This document shows, piece after piece, positions 1-9,946 of a stretch of 64,000 nt of DNA (its first letter is position 1; the number at the start of each line of letters is the position of its first letter). This stretch comes from Natrinema sp. SYSU A 869. Lineage in GTDB: Archaea > Halobacteriota > Halobacteria > Halobacteriales > Natrialbaceae. The position numbers and the translations under genes were made by a program. The DNA lies in assembly GCF_019879105.1 (NCBI RefSeq), contig NZ_CP082248.1, forward strand, positions 62,001 to 126,000, given 5' to 3'. The notes below the pieces were generated by a model. That model was given only the letters and a program-made list of their open reading frames with translations. It ran no database searches and was not told where the DNA came from.

Positions 1-1024
1 CCGGTAAGTGCGATCACGTCCCCTGCGTCTCCAGCGAGTTTTCTGACTCGCTCGGAAACGTCGTTTGGACCCATCCCCTCGACTTCGCCGACTAGCCAGT
101 CGTCACCGTTCTTCGATACGGCTTCGTCCGCCAGGGTCGTCAGGCGTTCCTCCAACAGACGCTCGTGTAACTGGTCGATCTCTTCCGTGAGAGAACCGTT
201 CTCCTGTACGAGACTGGTAGCCCGTTCTGGAAGGTCATTGACGCTCGTATTCAGCACGTCCGCCGCACGTTCGGCGTTCTTTCTATCGTCGATCCGTGTC
301 TGGATGGCCGTATGACCGACAGCGTACTCGACGCGGATGAGATCGGACCCTGGATTCGAGACGTCCAACACCGATATCGGCCCGATCTCATCGGTATTCT
401 TCACGTGGGTACCACCGCAGGCCGCGATATCCCACTCGTCGATCTCGACCACGCGAACGGTATCAGACAATTCGCCGTCGTCAGTTACGTTGAACACCAC
501 GTCGTCGCGCTGACGGGCGCGCTCACTGTCCATTTCTTCCCACGTGACGTTCCGCGAGTCCCAGACGACTTCGTTCACCATTCGCTCGAACGTGACAGCG
601 TTTACGTCGTCCGGATTGTGATCAGTTTCGAAGTCCAGACGACCTTTCTCCGAACTGATATCGAATCCGCCGTATCCGGGGTCCTCGAACAGTTTCCGTC
701 CTGCACCGTACATCAAGTGACTCGCCGTGTGCGCTCGCATGCAGTAGGTCCGGAACTCTTCGTCGATGCGACCCGTGACGGCCTCTCCCGCTTCGAAGCC
801 AGGCACAGTCGCGAGGATATGGATGGTTTCCCCGTCTCGTTTTTGCACGTCGGTGACGTCAATACCGTCCAGAAATCCGTTGTCGGCCGGTTGTCCACCC
901 CCTTCCGGGTAGAATACGTCCGGTCCAAACGGACCGCACGACCGTCGACGGACCGAACGGTCGCCTCGAACTCGGTCACGTATGGCTCTTGGGCCGCTAT
1001 ATTGTTCGTCGAGTCGGTGGCCAT
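1..1024 (-). pseudogene. alaX: AlaX-type alanyl-tRNA editing protein, frameshifted, 3' end beyond window
   Basis: Trans-editing deacylase that removes mischarged Ser or Gly from tRNA-Ala. Starting from the ATG at 1024 (MATDSTNNIA) the product is AlaX-like. Two zinc-binding motifs of the editing domain are visible downstream: HTASH and CGGTH. The N-terminal family motif with FYPEGGGQPAD is readable only if one base is added near 913-914 (two A on the + strand where three are expected), so the first ~37 codons and the rest lie in different frames. A coiled-coil-like C-terminal part runs off the window start. A TATA-like TTTATGAAA lies about 25 nt upstream of the ATG, consistent with a leaderless transcript. 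The rest is well preserved, so a sequencing indel is as likely as a pseudogene. Confidence 0.8.
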
Positions 1025-1352
1025 AATGGGGATCTCGTCACACACTTTCATAAACAACACGGTGCCCGTAAAGCGTAAGACGCAGTTGGCCGACAGAGGG
1101 TTGCACTCTATCAAAAGATGCGACCGGTCGGCCAGCAGAGGCGGTGCGAAACGCGACTTCAGATCGGTGGCAGGACAAGGATGGCACCCCAACCTCGATA
1201 TATAAACCACACTACAAGCTGTGGATACGTGAGCAGTGCCGACCATGAATCGAGGGCTATTTTCTCGGTAGAGACACCTGATTGTGGACGCTAACCGGCC
1301 GAGATAGCGATGCGGCAACACATTAATACCGATACCGGTGTCCCTATTTGAC
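1025..1352. promoter_or_regulatory. Divergent alaX/folCP intergenic region
   Basis: This 328-bp gap separates two divergent genes. A TATA-like TTAATACC at 1323-1330 lies about 25 nt before the folCP ATG at 1353, predicting a leaderless mRNA. A second TATA-like tract (ATATATAAAC) sits near 1197-1206 with no recognisable gene just downstream. An inverted repeat (TGGCCGAC at about 1087 with GTCGGCCA at about 1115) is present; its role is unknown. Confidence 0.5.
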
Positions 1353-3779
1353 ATGGAGTACCACGAGGCAGTCAACTATCTGGAGAGTCTGGACCGTTCC
1401 CGTCCGAAGCTCGGGACGGAGACGACCGCTAGGATGCTATCCGCTCTCGGAGATCCACACGAGAAAGTCGACTGCGTCCAGATAGCGGGGTCGAACGGGA
1501 AAGGGAGCACAGCGGTGATGCTCGAACGGGTACTGCGGGAAGCGGGCCTTAACGTCGGCCTATATACCTCCCCAGACCTGAACGACTTCCGCGAGCGGAT
1601 CCGGATCAACGGAGGGAAAGTCTCGAAGGAACGCGTCCGATCGTTCGTCGAGGAGATCAAACCATGTCTCTCACGACTGCGCGGCGACGGTGACTGTCCA
1701 ACGTACTTTGAGGTACTGACCGTACTCGCATTGCAGCATTTTGGCAGTGAAGACGTCGATGTGGCAGTCCTCGAAGTCGGTATCGGTGGTCGGCACGACG
1801 CAACGAGCGTCGTAGACCCAGTGGCCGGTGCCGTCACGAACGTGAGCCTAGAGCACACCGACGTTCTCGGCGAGACGATCGAAGAGATCGCCCGAGACAA
1901 AGCGCAAGTCGCACCGGACGGGAAACAGCTCGTAACGAGTGCAAATGGCGAAGCGCTCGAGGCGATCCGATCCGAAACGGAGGTCGTCACTGTGGGCGAA
2001 GCAGAGGCCGACACCATCGCCCGAGAGGGTGAAATGACCTCGCAGGTCGAAACAACCGTCTTGATACTCGGTCGGGAGTGGAATGTCGAGACGAACCTTC
2101 CGTTGCTTGGCCAGCACCAGGCGACCAACGCCGGAGTTGCGGCGACTCTCGCCCGACAAGTAGCGAAAGTCGAGACCTCTGCGATCGAACTCGGACTCCG
2201 CAGCGCCCACTGGCCGGGTCGGTTTGAAGTAATGTCGACCAACCCGCTGGTGATCCTCGACGGTGCTCACAACCCGGCCGCGTGCGAGACGCTCGCTGAT
2301 CTCGTCGACCGGTACGAGTTCGACGGATTACACCTCGTCTTCGGCGCGATGAAAGAAAAAGACCACTCGAGAATGGCAGCGGAACTCCCTGAATCGGACG
2401 TGCTCCACCTCTGTCAGCCAGATGTGAGTCGGGCCGCGTCCTTCGACACGCTAACAGGAGCGTTCGAGACGTACACAGCCCAGATCGAGCGGGACAAGAC
2501 GGTACAAATGGCAGTCGAACGGGCGCTCAACTCGGCAGACAGCGACGACTGCGTACTGATCACCGGTTCACTGTACGTCGTCGCCGAAGCTCGCGATCGA
2601 TGGACGCAGCGCCAGATCCCAAAACAAGCTGATACACTCGACGCTGCGCGATCCGTTCTCTCCGAAGCGTACGTTCAGGATGGGTTCGCCAACCGTATCG
2701 CTAAAGACACTGTCACCAATACGTTCAAAATTCAGTTGCGCAAGAAGCAGGCGGAGTATCTACAGCAGACGATGCAATCCATCGGCGGGACGTGTGTCGT
2801 CTCAGAGATCGATTCTCCCGGGCGACATGTATCCGTCGTCCTATCTGGAACTGCCACCCAGTACGAACGTTTGGCCGACACGATCCAAAGCAGTGATTTG
2901 GGACTTTCGTACGTTTCGGAACGGTTCAGGGAGATTATCAGCGATAGCGAAGAGGCCGACCAGTATCCGTGGGATGCCGACACGGCAGTCATGGGTATCC
3001 TGAACGTTACTCCGGACAGTTTCTACGACGGCGGCCGGTACGCTCAGATGGAGGACTCCGTACGACGAGTCCGTGAAATGGTTTCCTCGGGCGCGGACAT
3101 TGTCGACGTCGGCGGCGAGAGTACGCGGCCGGGAGCCGATCCGATCACGGTTGAGGAGGAGATCGAGCGTGTCGTCCCGGTTATCGAACGCATCTCCGGG
3201 ACAGACGTGCCAATCTCTGTCGATACGAGGAGAGCCGCTGTCGCAGACGCCGCCCTGGAGGCGGGCGCAGACATAATCAATGACGTCTCCGGACTAGCAG
3301 ATCCGGACATGCGATTCGTCGCTGCCGACCACGATGCGCCGGTCGTCGTCATGCACAGCGTAGATGCCCCGGTCGATCCGGACCGATCGACGGCGTACGA
3401 CGATGTCGTCGAGGACGTCATCCGTGAACTCGGTCAACGAGTGTTGCTCGCCGAACAGGCGGGACTCGATCGCGATCAGATCATCGTCGATCCCGGACTC
3501 GGCTTCGGAAAGTCCGCCACAGAGTGCTTCGAGTTGGTCGACAGGCTGGGGGAACTGCGTGCTCTCGGTTGTCCGATCATGGTCGGCCATTCCCGCAAGT
3601 CCATGTTCGAGCGCGTTGACTGCAGTATCGACGATCGACTACCGCCGACGGTAGCAACGACGACCATGGCGGCCGAGCGAGGTGCGGATATCGTCCGCGT
3701 CCACGACGTCGAAGAGAACGCCACTGCGATCCGGACGGTTCGAGAAACGAACAGTACGGACAGAAAGGAGCCATACTAG
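1353..3779 (+). CDS. folCP: Bifunctional folylpolyglutamate synthase / dihydropteroate synthase
   Basis: Fusion of two folate-pathway enzymes, as known in haloarchaea. Residues ~1-430 are FolC/Mur-ligase-like: P-loop GSNGKGST at about residue 46, then the ligase core with DGAHNPAAC. Residues ~545-808 are FolP: VMGILNVTPDSFYDGG, DVGGESTRPGA, DIINDVSG, DPGLGFGKS, and VGHSRKSMF give the pterin/pABA barrel signature. The linker between them is unlike either domain. I chose ATG 1353 over GTG 1338 because a TATA-like element sits ~25 nt before it and MEYHEAV fits the family N-terminus. Total about 808 residues. It would make dihydropteroate and add glutamates to the folate. Confidence 0.93.
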   Translation: MEYHEAVNYLESLDRSRPKLGTETTARMLSALGDPHEKVDCVQIAGSNGKGSTAVMLERVLREAGLNVGLYTSPDLNDFRERIRINGGKVSKERVRSFVEEIKPCLSRLRGDGDCPTYFEVLTVLALQHFGSEDVDVAVLEVGIGGRHDATSVVDPVAGAVTNVSLEHTDVLGETIEEIARDKAQVAPDGKQLVTSANGEALEAIRSETEVVTVGEAEADTIAREGEMTSQVETTVLILGREWNVETNLPLLGQHQATNAGVAATLARQVAKVETSAIELGLRSAHWPGRFEVMSTNPLVILDGAHNPAACETLADLVDRYEFDGLHLVFGAMKEKDHSRMAAELPESDVLHLCQPDVSRAASFDTLTGAFETYTAQIERDKTVQMAVERALNSADSDDCVLITGSLYVVAEARDRWTQRQIPKQADTLDAARSVLSEAYVQDGFANRIAKDTVTNTFKIQLRKKQAEYLQQTMQSIGGTCVVSEIDSPGRHVSVVLSGTATQYERLADTIQSSDLGLSYVSERFREIISDSEEADQYPWDADTAVMGILNVTPDSFYDGGRYAQMEDSVRRVREMVSSGADIVDVGGESTRPGADPITVEEEIERVVPVIERISGTDVPISVDTRRAAVADAALEAGADIINDVSGLADPDMRFVAADHDAPVVVMHSVDAPVDPDRSTAYDDVVEDVIRELGQRVLLAEQAGLDRDQIIVDPGLGFGKSATECFELVDRLGELRALGCPIMVGHSRKSMFERVDCSIDDRLPPTVATTTMAAERGADIVRVHDVEENATAIRTVRETNSTDRKEPY

Positions 3780-3782
3780 TTG

Positions 3783-4320
3783 GGAGGTGAGACTGCAGCG
3801 GGTTTAGCGGGCTTACTATGCGTGAAACCGATAAACCGACTGCTCGCCAAATCGAGTACAGCAAACACGCGAACGTGAAGTCGAAGAATTGGAGTCGGAA
3901 ATCCTTTGAGTTTGTCGTGGCCATAAACCGCTTGATCGACTTGTAGCCGCTCTCGTTCTCCCAGCGATACCCGTACTCAGTGATGAGATTACCGCGATTC
4001 GACAGAAACACCGAATACTGCCGGTGATCGTCATGCTCAGAGTACCCTTTCCGTCGATCGATCTATGTCGTCTCGTGTCATTCGTTCTTTCTAAGATCGC
4101 GTTTGTAGTCAGTTTCGTATCGGTCGCAGTCACTTCGGAGCAACCGCTTGGCTTTGGCTTTCTCGCTGGTCTGCATTCGTTTTGGGGCGACGTACGACAG
4201 ACAGCGCTGGCTAATCATCTCTAGGACGTGCTGGCTGTCGAACCCACGGTTTATTGACACGTTATCACGGTGAACGCGGCCCTTAGCAGACTCAAGCAGA
4301 GATCCCACGACGAGAGGTCA
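3783..4320 (-). pseudogene. Degraded ISH-type DDE transposase
   Basis: On the minus strand three frames carry successive pieces of one transposase: a piece with NRGFDSQHVLEMI (catalytic-Asp region), a middle piece, and a C-terminal piece with YRWENESGYKSIKRF and FDFTFACLLYSIWRAV, typical of haloarchaeal DDE transposases related to the ISH3/IS4 superfamily. Several frameshifts and stops break it and the N-terminal half is missing. I see no clear terminal inverted repeats. It marks the edge between the folate gene and the formate dehydrogenase operon. Confidence 0.7.
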
Positions 4321-4480
4321 AGTATGGGTTCTGCTATGAGGGAGTTATCGGTACCAGTTATAATATAGCGGCTATTTATATTCATACCACAGTTACGAAA
4401 CCATACACAGTTAACATGAGATCAAACCATCCCAGTGATTTATGATACGGAACGAGAATAGACCCATGAGAACGTAGCAA

Positions 4481-5968
4481 ATGACGGCCATTACAACAGG
4501 CGATCATCTAGTCGTTCGAATCGCCGACAGCGATCCAGACGAAGGCTCTGTTCCATCCACCACTAGCTTTGACGGCTCCGTCGTCAACGTCGGCCCGACT
4601 GGAGTTCCCGCGCTCGAACCGCTCGTCACAGTGTCGGCTGCGGGCCGAACTGCGCTTCATACACGATGTTCGACGGAGGATCTTGAATCGATCGTAGCAA
4701 GCATCGATACGACTGGCAGCGTCGACGGTTCGGACCCGGATGCCGTCCTCTCGCACGCCCCAGACCGAAACCAATTTCCGACCGCACCGCTGCCCGGGCT
4801 GCGTGCTGGCGACAGACGCGTGCTCGGAGCATGCGGCTGGCGACGGCCGACAAGCGTTGCAGACCACGAGGCCGCTGGCGGATTCGTTGCGAGTGAGGCG
4901 GAAACGGTGTTGAGTGTCGGTGAATCCCTCCAGGGTCGCGGATGGGGTGATCTATGTCAGGACAGATCTCTCACCGACATATGGCGAACGGTCCGCGCGG
5001 CCGACGGCGATCCGATCGTTGTGGTGAACGGACACGGCTCACCCGCTGACACGCTTTTGCTCTCCAGCGCGCCGTTCGATGTCCTTGACGGCGCGTCCGC
5101 TCTCGCGAACACCGTCGCCGCCGACCGGATCGTGATCTACGTGTCCTCGGAAGTCGATAATGTGGTCGAGACAGTTGGTTCAGCAATCGACGCCTACCCG
5201 GACCCCGCGGCCCCGATGGAAGTGTGTACCGGTCCCCAAGAATACCGGGCGGCCGAGCCGACGATGACGGTCGAAGCTCTGGAAGGGAACCACCGGCTGG
5301 AGGCTCGGCTCCGACCCCCGGGACTTGAGCGTGTGGGACTCGACGGCCAGCCGACGCTCGTTCACACGCCGCGGACGCTCGCACATCTCGCCGTGGGCCT
5401 GCGTGAGGGCATCGACGAACAAACGCGCGTGCTGACCGTCCGTGGTGACGTCGACTCCGTCGCGACGGTCGAACTCTCGGAGACGGAGACACTGTCAGAA
5501 CTAGTCGACACCGTCGGCGTTGACGGGTCGTTCAAGGCCGCTTGCGTCGGCGGTCGGTTCGGCGGGATCACCCGTGATCTCGATGTCGGTATCGGCTCGA
5601 AGGCGCTCCGAGACGCCGACCTCGGAACCGATGGGACCGTCGATGTCCTCTCGGACGACCGGTGTGTAGTTGAGTTCGTCGGCCAGCGTGTAAGCTTCGC
5701 CGCCGAGGAGAACTGCGGCCGATGCGTGCCGTGTCGGGAGGGGACGGCGCAGTTGACGTCGCTACTCAGGGATGTCTACGGAGGCGAATTCGACACACAA
5801 GCGATCGAAGAACTGGTCCGTGTGATGACCACTTCAAGTATATGTGCGTTTGGCGAGCGGGCAGGTCGACCCGCCCGGACCGCTATCGAGGCGTTCACAT
5901 CGGAGTTCCAAGCGCACGCGGAGGGTCGCTGTTCCGCAGGTACCTGTCTCGACGCACTGGAGGCCTAA
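4481..5968 (+). CDS. NuoF-like (51-kDa type) Fe-S subunit of formate dehydrogenase, flavin/NAD site degenerate
   Basis: First gene of a formate dehydrogenase-type operon. The C-terminal part is NuoF-like: a SLBB-like region, then a [4Fe-4S] motif NCGRCVPCREGT at about residues 410-421 with a later Cys before the four-helix tail. In NuoF/FdsB the FMN- and NADH-binding part carries GRGGAGFP and a DEGEPG-type acidic loop. Here the matching stretches read LQGRGWGDL and VVVNGHGSPAD, so key glycines and acidic residues appear lost. This suggests an electron-relay subunit rather than a NAD reductase. Only 3 bp separate it from the next gene. A TATA-like ATTTATGATA lies 35-43 nt upstream. 495 residues. 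Confidence 0.75.
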   Translation: MTAITTGDHLVVRIADSDPDEGSVPSTTSFDGSVVNVGPTGVPALEPLVTVSAAGRTALHTRCSTEDLESIVASIDTTGSVDGSDPDAVLSHAPDRNQFPTAPLPGLRAGDRRVLGACGWRRPTSVADHEAAGGFVASEAETVLSVGESLQGRGWGDLCQDRSLTDIWRTVRAADGDPIVVVNGHGSPADTLLLSSAPFDVLDGASALANTVAADRIVIYVSSEVDNVVETVGSAIDAYPDPAAPMEVCTGPQEYRAAEPTMTVEALEGNHRLEARLRPPGLERVGLDGQPTLVHTPRTLAHLAVGLREGIDEQTRVLTVRGDVDSVATVELSETETLSELVDTVGVDGSFKAACVGGRFGGITRDLDVGIGSKALRDADLGTDGTVDVLSDDRCVVEFVGQRVSFAAEENCGRCVPCREGTAQLTSLLRDVYGGEFDTQAIEELVRVMTTSSICAFGERAGRPARTAIEAFTSEFQAHAEGRCSAGTCLDALEA

Positions 5969-5971
5969 TCT

Positions 5972-6937
5972 ATGAGTTCGGAAACTCCACAACAGACCGA
6001 CGCACCGCCGCTGACAGAGCAACTCGCCCCCGGAACGGCAACGGATCCCCCGGTCAGGAGCACCGACGCGGCGACCGTGACTGTCGACGGAACCCGCGTC
6101 GAAGTGGAGGCCGGCGCGACGCTTCTGGACGCGGTCGAGGCGGTCGATACCGAGGATGACGTCCCGGCGTTGTGTAGCTACGGTCGCCAAGAGATCGGTC
6201 CTCGGAGTGAGTGCCGAACCTGTATGGTCGGAACCGACGAACACGGCGTCGTACCGGCGTGTAGCTTCCCGGCTACGGACGGGCTCACCGTTCAGACCGC
6301 CGCAGCCGACGCCGCCGAAGCTCGCGACGTCAACCTCGATCTCGTCCTCTCGGATCACAACCTTCGGTGTACGACCTGTGGGAAGAACGGACGGTGCGAA
6401 CTGCAGGACGCCGCCATCGAACAGGAGGTCGAAGAACCGCGGTACGGCGTCCTCGACGATCGCGACGAGTACGAACCGATCGACGACTCCTCGTCGTTCA
6501 TCCAGATCGACCGCAACAAGTGCATCCTCTGTAACCGTTGTGTCGAGGCCTGCAACGATGTTCAGGTTGAGGGTGTCCTCCGGATAGAGGGCACCGGTCA
6601 AGACACACGGATCGGGTTCCAGAGCGACGCGGAGACGATGGAGGATTCGACTTGCGTCTCCTGTGGGCACTGCGTGACCGTCTGCCCGACCGGCTCGCTC
6701 GTCGAGAAAGGGATCGAGGACGCAACGACGATTCCTCTCCCTGGCTTCACACAGAAGAATAGCGTCGGAAAGACCTACGAAAGCACCGGAAAATCGAAGG
6801 GACCGATGACGCCGAAGAAACGCACCGAACGCACGCCTGAGAAGCCCACGAATGAAATGATCGATGCACCGACCGACGACAGCACATCGAGCGATGCCTG
6901 GGACGACGATGCCCAGAGCGGAGGTGACTGGCTGTGA
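5972..6937 (+). CDS. NuoG/HoxU-like Fe-S electron-transfer subunit of formate dehydrogenase
   Basis: 321 residues. An N-terminal 2Fe-2S ferredoxin-like domain (CSYGRQEIGPRSECRTC and a later Cys in VPACSF) is followed by the NuoG-type 4Fe-4S region (CTTCGKNGRCELQ) and two [4Fe-4S] ferredoxin motifs (CILCNRCVEAC and CVSCGHCVTVCP). In many soluble formate dehydrogenases this module is fused to the N-terminus of the catalytic subunit; here it is a separate gene. Its C-terminal ~60 residues are low-complexity and charged. The stop overlaps the GTG start of the catalytic subunit by 4 bp, so translation is probably coupled. It should pass electrons from the molybdenum subunit to the NuoF-like subunit or another carrier. 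Confidence 0.88.
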   Translation: MSSETPQQTDAPPLTEQLAPGTATDPPVRSTDAATVTVDGTRVEVEAGATLLDAVEAVDTEDDVPALCSYGRQEIGPRSECRTCMVGTDEHGVVPACSFPATDGLTVQTAAADAAEARDVNLDLVLSDHNLRCTTCGKNGRCELQDAAIEQEVEEPRYGVLDDRDEYEPIDDSSSFIQIDRNKCILCNRCVEACNDVQVEGVLRIEGTGQDTRIGFQSDAETMEDSTCVSCGHCVTVCPTGSLVEKGIEDATTIPLPGFTQKNSVGKTYESTGKSKGPMTPKKRTERTPEKPTNEMIDAPTDDSTSSDAWDDDAQSGGDWL

Positions 6938-9201
6938 GCGACGACCTCAACGGTGTCGCAGGGTATATGCAGGAAGCCAAGAATCAAGCGATAGAGAACG
7001 TCGAACACGTCGCTGAGGGCGTCGCTGCCCAGACGCTCCCCGAAGGGAAACTGTTCGAGATCGCACAGTCGATCAGTGACAAGCGACTTGAGGAGCTGAC
7101 CGTCGAAGACACGACCTGTGGCTACTGTGCGGTCGGCTGTCGGTTCGACCTCTACTCCGACGGCGAAGAGGTTCTCGCTGCGCGTCCGACTGACGAGGAG
7201 GACGCACCCGTAAATGGAATCTCCACGTGCGTGAAAGGGAAATTCGGCTACGACTTCGTGAACTCCGACGACCGGCTGACTGCGCCGCTGGTCCGCGACG
7301 AACACGGGGAGTTCCGCGAGGCGACGTGGGACGAAGCGCTCTCGAGGGTCGCCGAGGGGCTCGACCGTATCCGAGACGAACGCGGCGGCGAGGCGCTGTC
7401 GGTGATCGCCTCCTCGAGGGCGACGAACGAGGATAACTACCTGATGGGCAAGTTCGCCCGGCAGGTGCTCGGCACCAACAGCATCGACAACTGCAATCGG
7501 CTGTGTCACTCTTCGACGGTCGCCGGGCTGGCGAAAACCTACGGATATGGCGCTGCATCCATCAGTACTGACGACCTCGAACTCGCTGATTGCATCCTGC
7601 TGACGGGGTCGAATACCACTGAAGCCCACCCCGTCCTCGCGACGCGGATCAAACAAAACGTAAGAGACGGAGGTGACCTGCTCGTGTTCGATCCGCGAGA
7701 GGTCCAGATCGCCGAGTACGCGACGCAGTATACCCAAATCAAACCCGGATACGACGCCGTTTGGATCAACGGTATCACCCGTTACATCATCGATAACGGC
7801 CTTCACGACGAAGAATTCGTCGAAGAGCGGACTACGGGGTTCGAGGATGTCAAGGAAGCGGTCCAGGAGTTTACCCCCGAGCGCGTCGAGGAGGTCACTG
7901 GCGTCCCGCACGAAGCGATCGTCTCTGCTGCAGAGACGATTGCCGCGGCGGATGCCTGCGTGTTCGGATGGACGCTCGGCCTCACCGAGCACTCCCACGG
8001 TACCGAGAACGTAATGGCGATGGCGAACCTCGCAGCGATCACTGGCAATCTCGGAAAGCCCGGTGCGGGAGTCTCGCCGTTCCGCGGGCAGAACAACGTT
8101 CAGGGCGGTGGTGGCGATATGGGGCCGCTTCCGGACAACTTCCCGGGATATCAGGACATCGCCGACGACGACGTTCGCGCGAAGTTCGAAGACGCCTGGG
8201 ACTGCGAGATCTCATCGGAATACGGCTACTACACGACCCAGATGTTCCTCGCGGCCGACGGCGACGACATCCGTGGGATGTATATCATCGGCGAGAACGC
8301 GGCGCTCTCAGAGCCCGGCATCAACCACGCCGAGGACGTGCTCGAGGACCTCGAGTTCCTCGTGGTCCAGGATCTCTTCGTGACCGAGACCGCCCAGTAC
8401 GCCGATGTTGTCCTCCCGGCCTGTTCGTTCGTCGAGAAGACAGGGACCTTCACGAACACCGACCGCACGGTCCAGAAAGTCAACAAAGTGATGGAGCCGA
8501 AAGGCGAATCCCGACCAGACTGGCGAATTCTTCAGGACCTCGCAAATCGGATGGGGCGCGAGTGGGACTACGACTCGACGGCCGAGATTATGGACGAGGT
8601 AAACTCACTCACACCACTGTACGGGGGCATCACTCACGAGCGCGTCGAAGCGGAGGGTGGCCTCCAGTGGCCTTGCTGGGACGAAGATCACCCCGGGACG
8701 AAACGGCTCTATACGGAGGGATTCAACACCGAGGATGGCACGGCTTCGCTCCAACCTGTCGGATACAGCGAGCCCGCGGAGACGCCGGACGAGGAGTACC
8801 CGTTCACGCTCACTACCGGCCGCGTCCTGTATCAGTATCACACAGGGACGATGACCCACCGTGAGGAGGGCATTATGCAGTACAACCCGAGTGACTTCGT
8901 CGAAATCAACCCCGAGACCGCAGCCGAGTACGGCATCGAGAGCGGTGACCCGGTTCGGATCGAATCCCGACGCGGCGAAACGACTGTCCCCGCACAGGTG
9001 ACCGACCGCGTGGGCCCCGAGAACCTCTTCGTTCCGATCCACTTCGCCGAGAGCGCCGTGAATCGCCTCACCGACGAAGAGCACCTCGATCCGGTCGCAT
9101 CGACGCCGGAATTCAAGGTTTCAGCCGTGAGGATCGCGGCTGTCAAGGACGATATCGATCGAGCCGGAACTGAAGCGGTCGGGACAACGGGGGACGACTG
9201 A
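6934..9201 (+). CDS. fdhA: Formate dehydrogenase catalytic subunit (molybdopterin, Fe-S)
   Basis: 755 residues, DMSO reductase superfamily. A [4Fe-4S] motif CGYCAVGC begins near residue 60, followed by a Cys in ISTCVKGKFGYD. The Mo/W ligand region NRLCHSSTVAG near residue 190 has Cys where some formate dehydrogenases carry selenocysteine, and the next His matches the formate dehydrogenase active-site His. The C-terminal molybdopterin dinucleotide-binding domain has TTGRVLYQYHTGTMT, close to the formate dehydrogenase signature. Start is GTG 6934, inside the stop of the previous gene. The catalysed step is likely formate to CO2 plus two electrons; the physiological acceptor cannot be read from the sequence. 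Confidence 0.88.
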   Translation: MSDDLNGVAGYMQEAKNQAIENVEHVAEGVAAQTLPEGKLFEIAQSISDKRLEELTVEDTTCGYCAVGCRFDLYSDGEEVLAARPTDEEDAPVNGISTCVKGKFGYDFVNSDDRLTAPLVRDEHGEFREATWDEALSRVAEGLDRIRDERGGEALSVIASSRATNEDNYLMGKFARQVLGTNSIDNCNRLCHSSTVAGLAKTYGYGAASISTDDLELADCILLTGSNTTEAHPVLATRIKQNVRDGGDLLVFDPREVQIAEYATQYTQIKPGYDAVWINGITRYIIDNGLHDEEFVEERTTGFEDVKEAVQEFTPERVEEVTGVPHEAIVSAAETIAAADACVFGWTLGLTEHSHGTENVMAMANLAAITGNLGKPGAGVSPFRGQNNVQGGGGDMGPLPDNFPGYQDIADDDVRAKFEDAWDCEISSEYGYYTTQMFLAADGDDIRGMYIIGENAALSEPGINHAEDVLEDLEFLVVQDLFVTETAQYADVVLPACSFVEKTGTFTNTDRTVQKVNKVMEPKGESRPDWRILQDLANRMGREWDYDSTAEIMDEVNSLTPLYGGITHERVEAEGGLQWPCWDEDHPGTKRLYTEGFNTEDGTASLQPVGYSEPAETPDEEYPFTLTTGRVLYQYHTGTMTHREEGIMQYNPSDFVEINPETAAEYGIESGDPVRIESRRGETTVPAQVTDRVGPENLFVPIHFAESAVNRLTDEEHLDPVASTPEFKVSAVRIAAVKDDIDRAGTEAVGTTGDD

Positions 9202-9202
9202 G

Positions 9203-9943
9203 ATGGCGAAGCCACAGCCGTCCTACCCCGAGTCAGCGACCAACGGCGCGCGGAAAGAGCGTCCCGAGGGCAACGGCGAAGCGGCCGTTAAAGACGCCCT
9301 CGCAACCCACGGTGACGACGTCGCCGCAGCGATCGAGCAAAGTGACGAACTCGCGGATGCGATCACAACCGCGGTCCTCGTGCTCGCGAGTGCCGACGAT
9401 GATGAGGTTGGCCACGTCACGGACTCGGCGGCCAACCTCATCGCCGCCGCCGACGGCCTCTCGACGGACGGAACAGCGGAGTTCGCGGATGAGCTGGGTG
9501 AGAACGCCGACGCGCTTTCGGCGTCACTCGAGGTCATCGTCCAGTTCCAGCGCGAGGGCCACCTCGAAGATCTCGCGACCATCGCTGCCTCGTTTACCGA
9601 ATCGCTCTCGCCCGAAGAGGTCGAGGAGTTATCGGTGATGGTCGAAGACAACGGAACCGAACTCGTCACCGTCCTCGATACCATACTGGAACTCCAACGC
9701 GAAGGGCACCTCGACGACCTCGTCGAGACCGCGAAGACGCTCTCGATGCTGGAAATCGACGAGGATGCCGCCCGCGGTATGAACGAGTTTTTCGGTGCGA
9801 TCGGCGATGCCCAGCGTGACTCCGAGCCGATTGGCCTGCTGGGGACGGTGTCGGCGCTGTTGAATCGGGACATTCGGTTCGGCCTCGGATACTTCATCAG
9901 TCTCCTGAAGGCTAAGGGACGGCGCATCAGGGAACGATCCTGA
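9203..9943 (+). CDS. DUF1641 family protein of the formate dehydrogenase operon
   Basis: 246 residues, very acidic and helical. It has two similar segments (around LEVIVQFQREGHLEDL and TILELQREGHLDDL), characteristic of DUF1641 proteins often encoded beside formate dehydrogenase or sulfide:quinone reductase-like genes. No cofactor motifs and no membrane helix are evident. The ATG lies 1 nt after the fdhA stop, so it is in the same operon. A chaperone or assembly role is possible but not shown. Confidence 0.8.
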   Translation: MAKPQPSYPESATNGARKERPEGNGEAAVKDALATHGDDVAAAIEQSDELADAITTAVLVLASADDDEVGHVTDSAANLIAAADGLSTDGTAEFADELGENADALSASLEVIVQFQREGHLEDLATIAASFTESLSPEEVEELSVMVEDNGTELVTVLDTILELQREGHLDDLVETAKTLSMLEIDEDAARGMNEFFGAIGDAQRDSEPIGLLGTVSALLNRDIRFGLGYFISLLKAKGRRIRERS

Positions 9944-9946
9944 ACA

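Noticed and set aside
6775-7998. Long open frame antisense to fdhA (and similar frames opposite folCP and the DUF2182 gene)
   Set aside because: High-GC third-position shadow; no family motifs, while the sense frame has full catalytic signatures.
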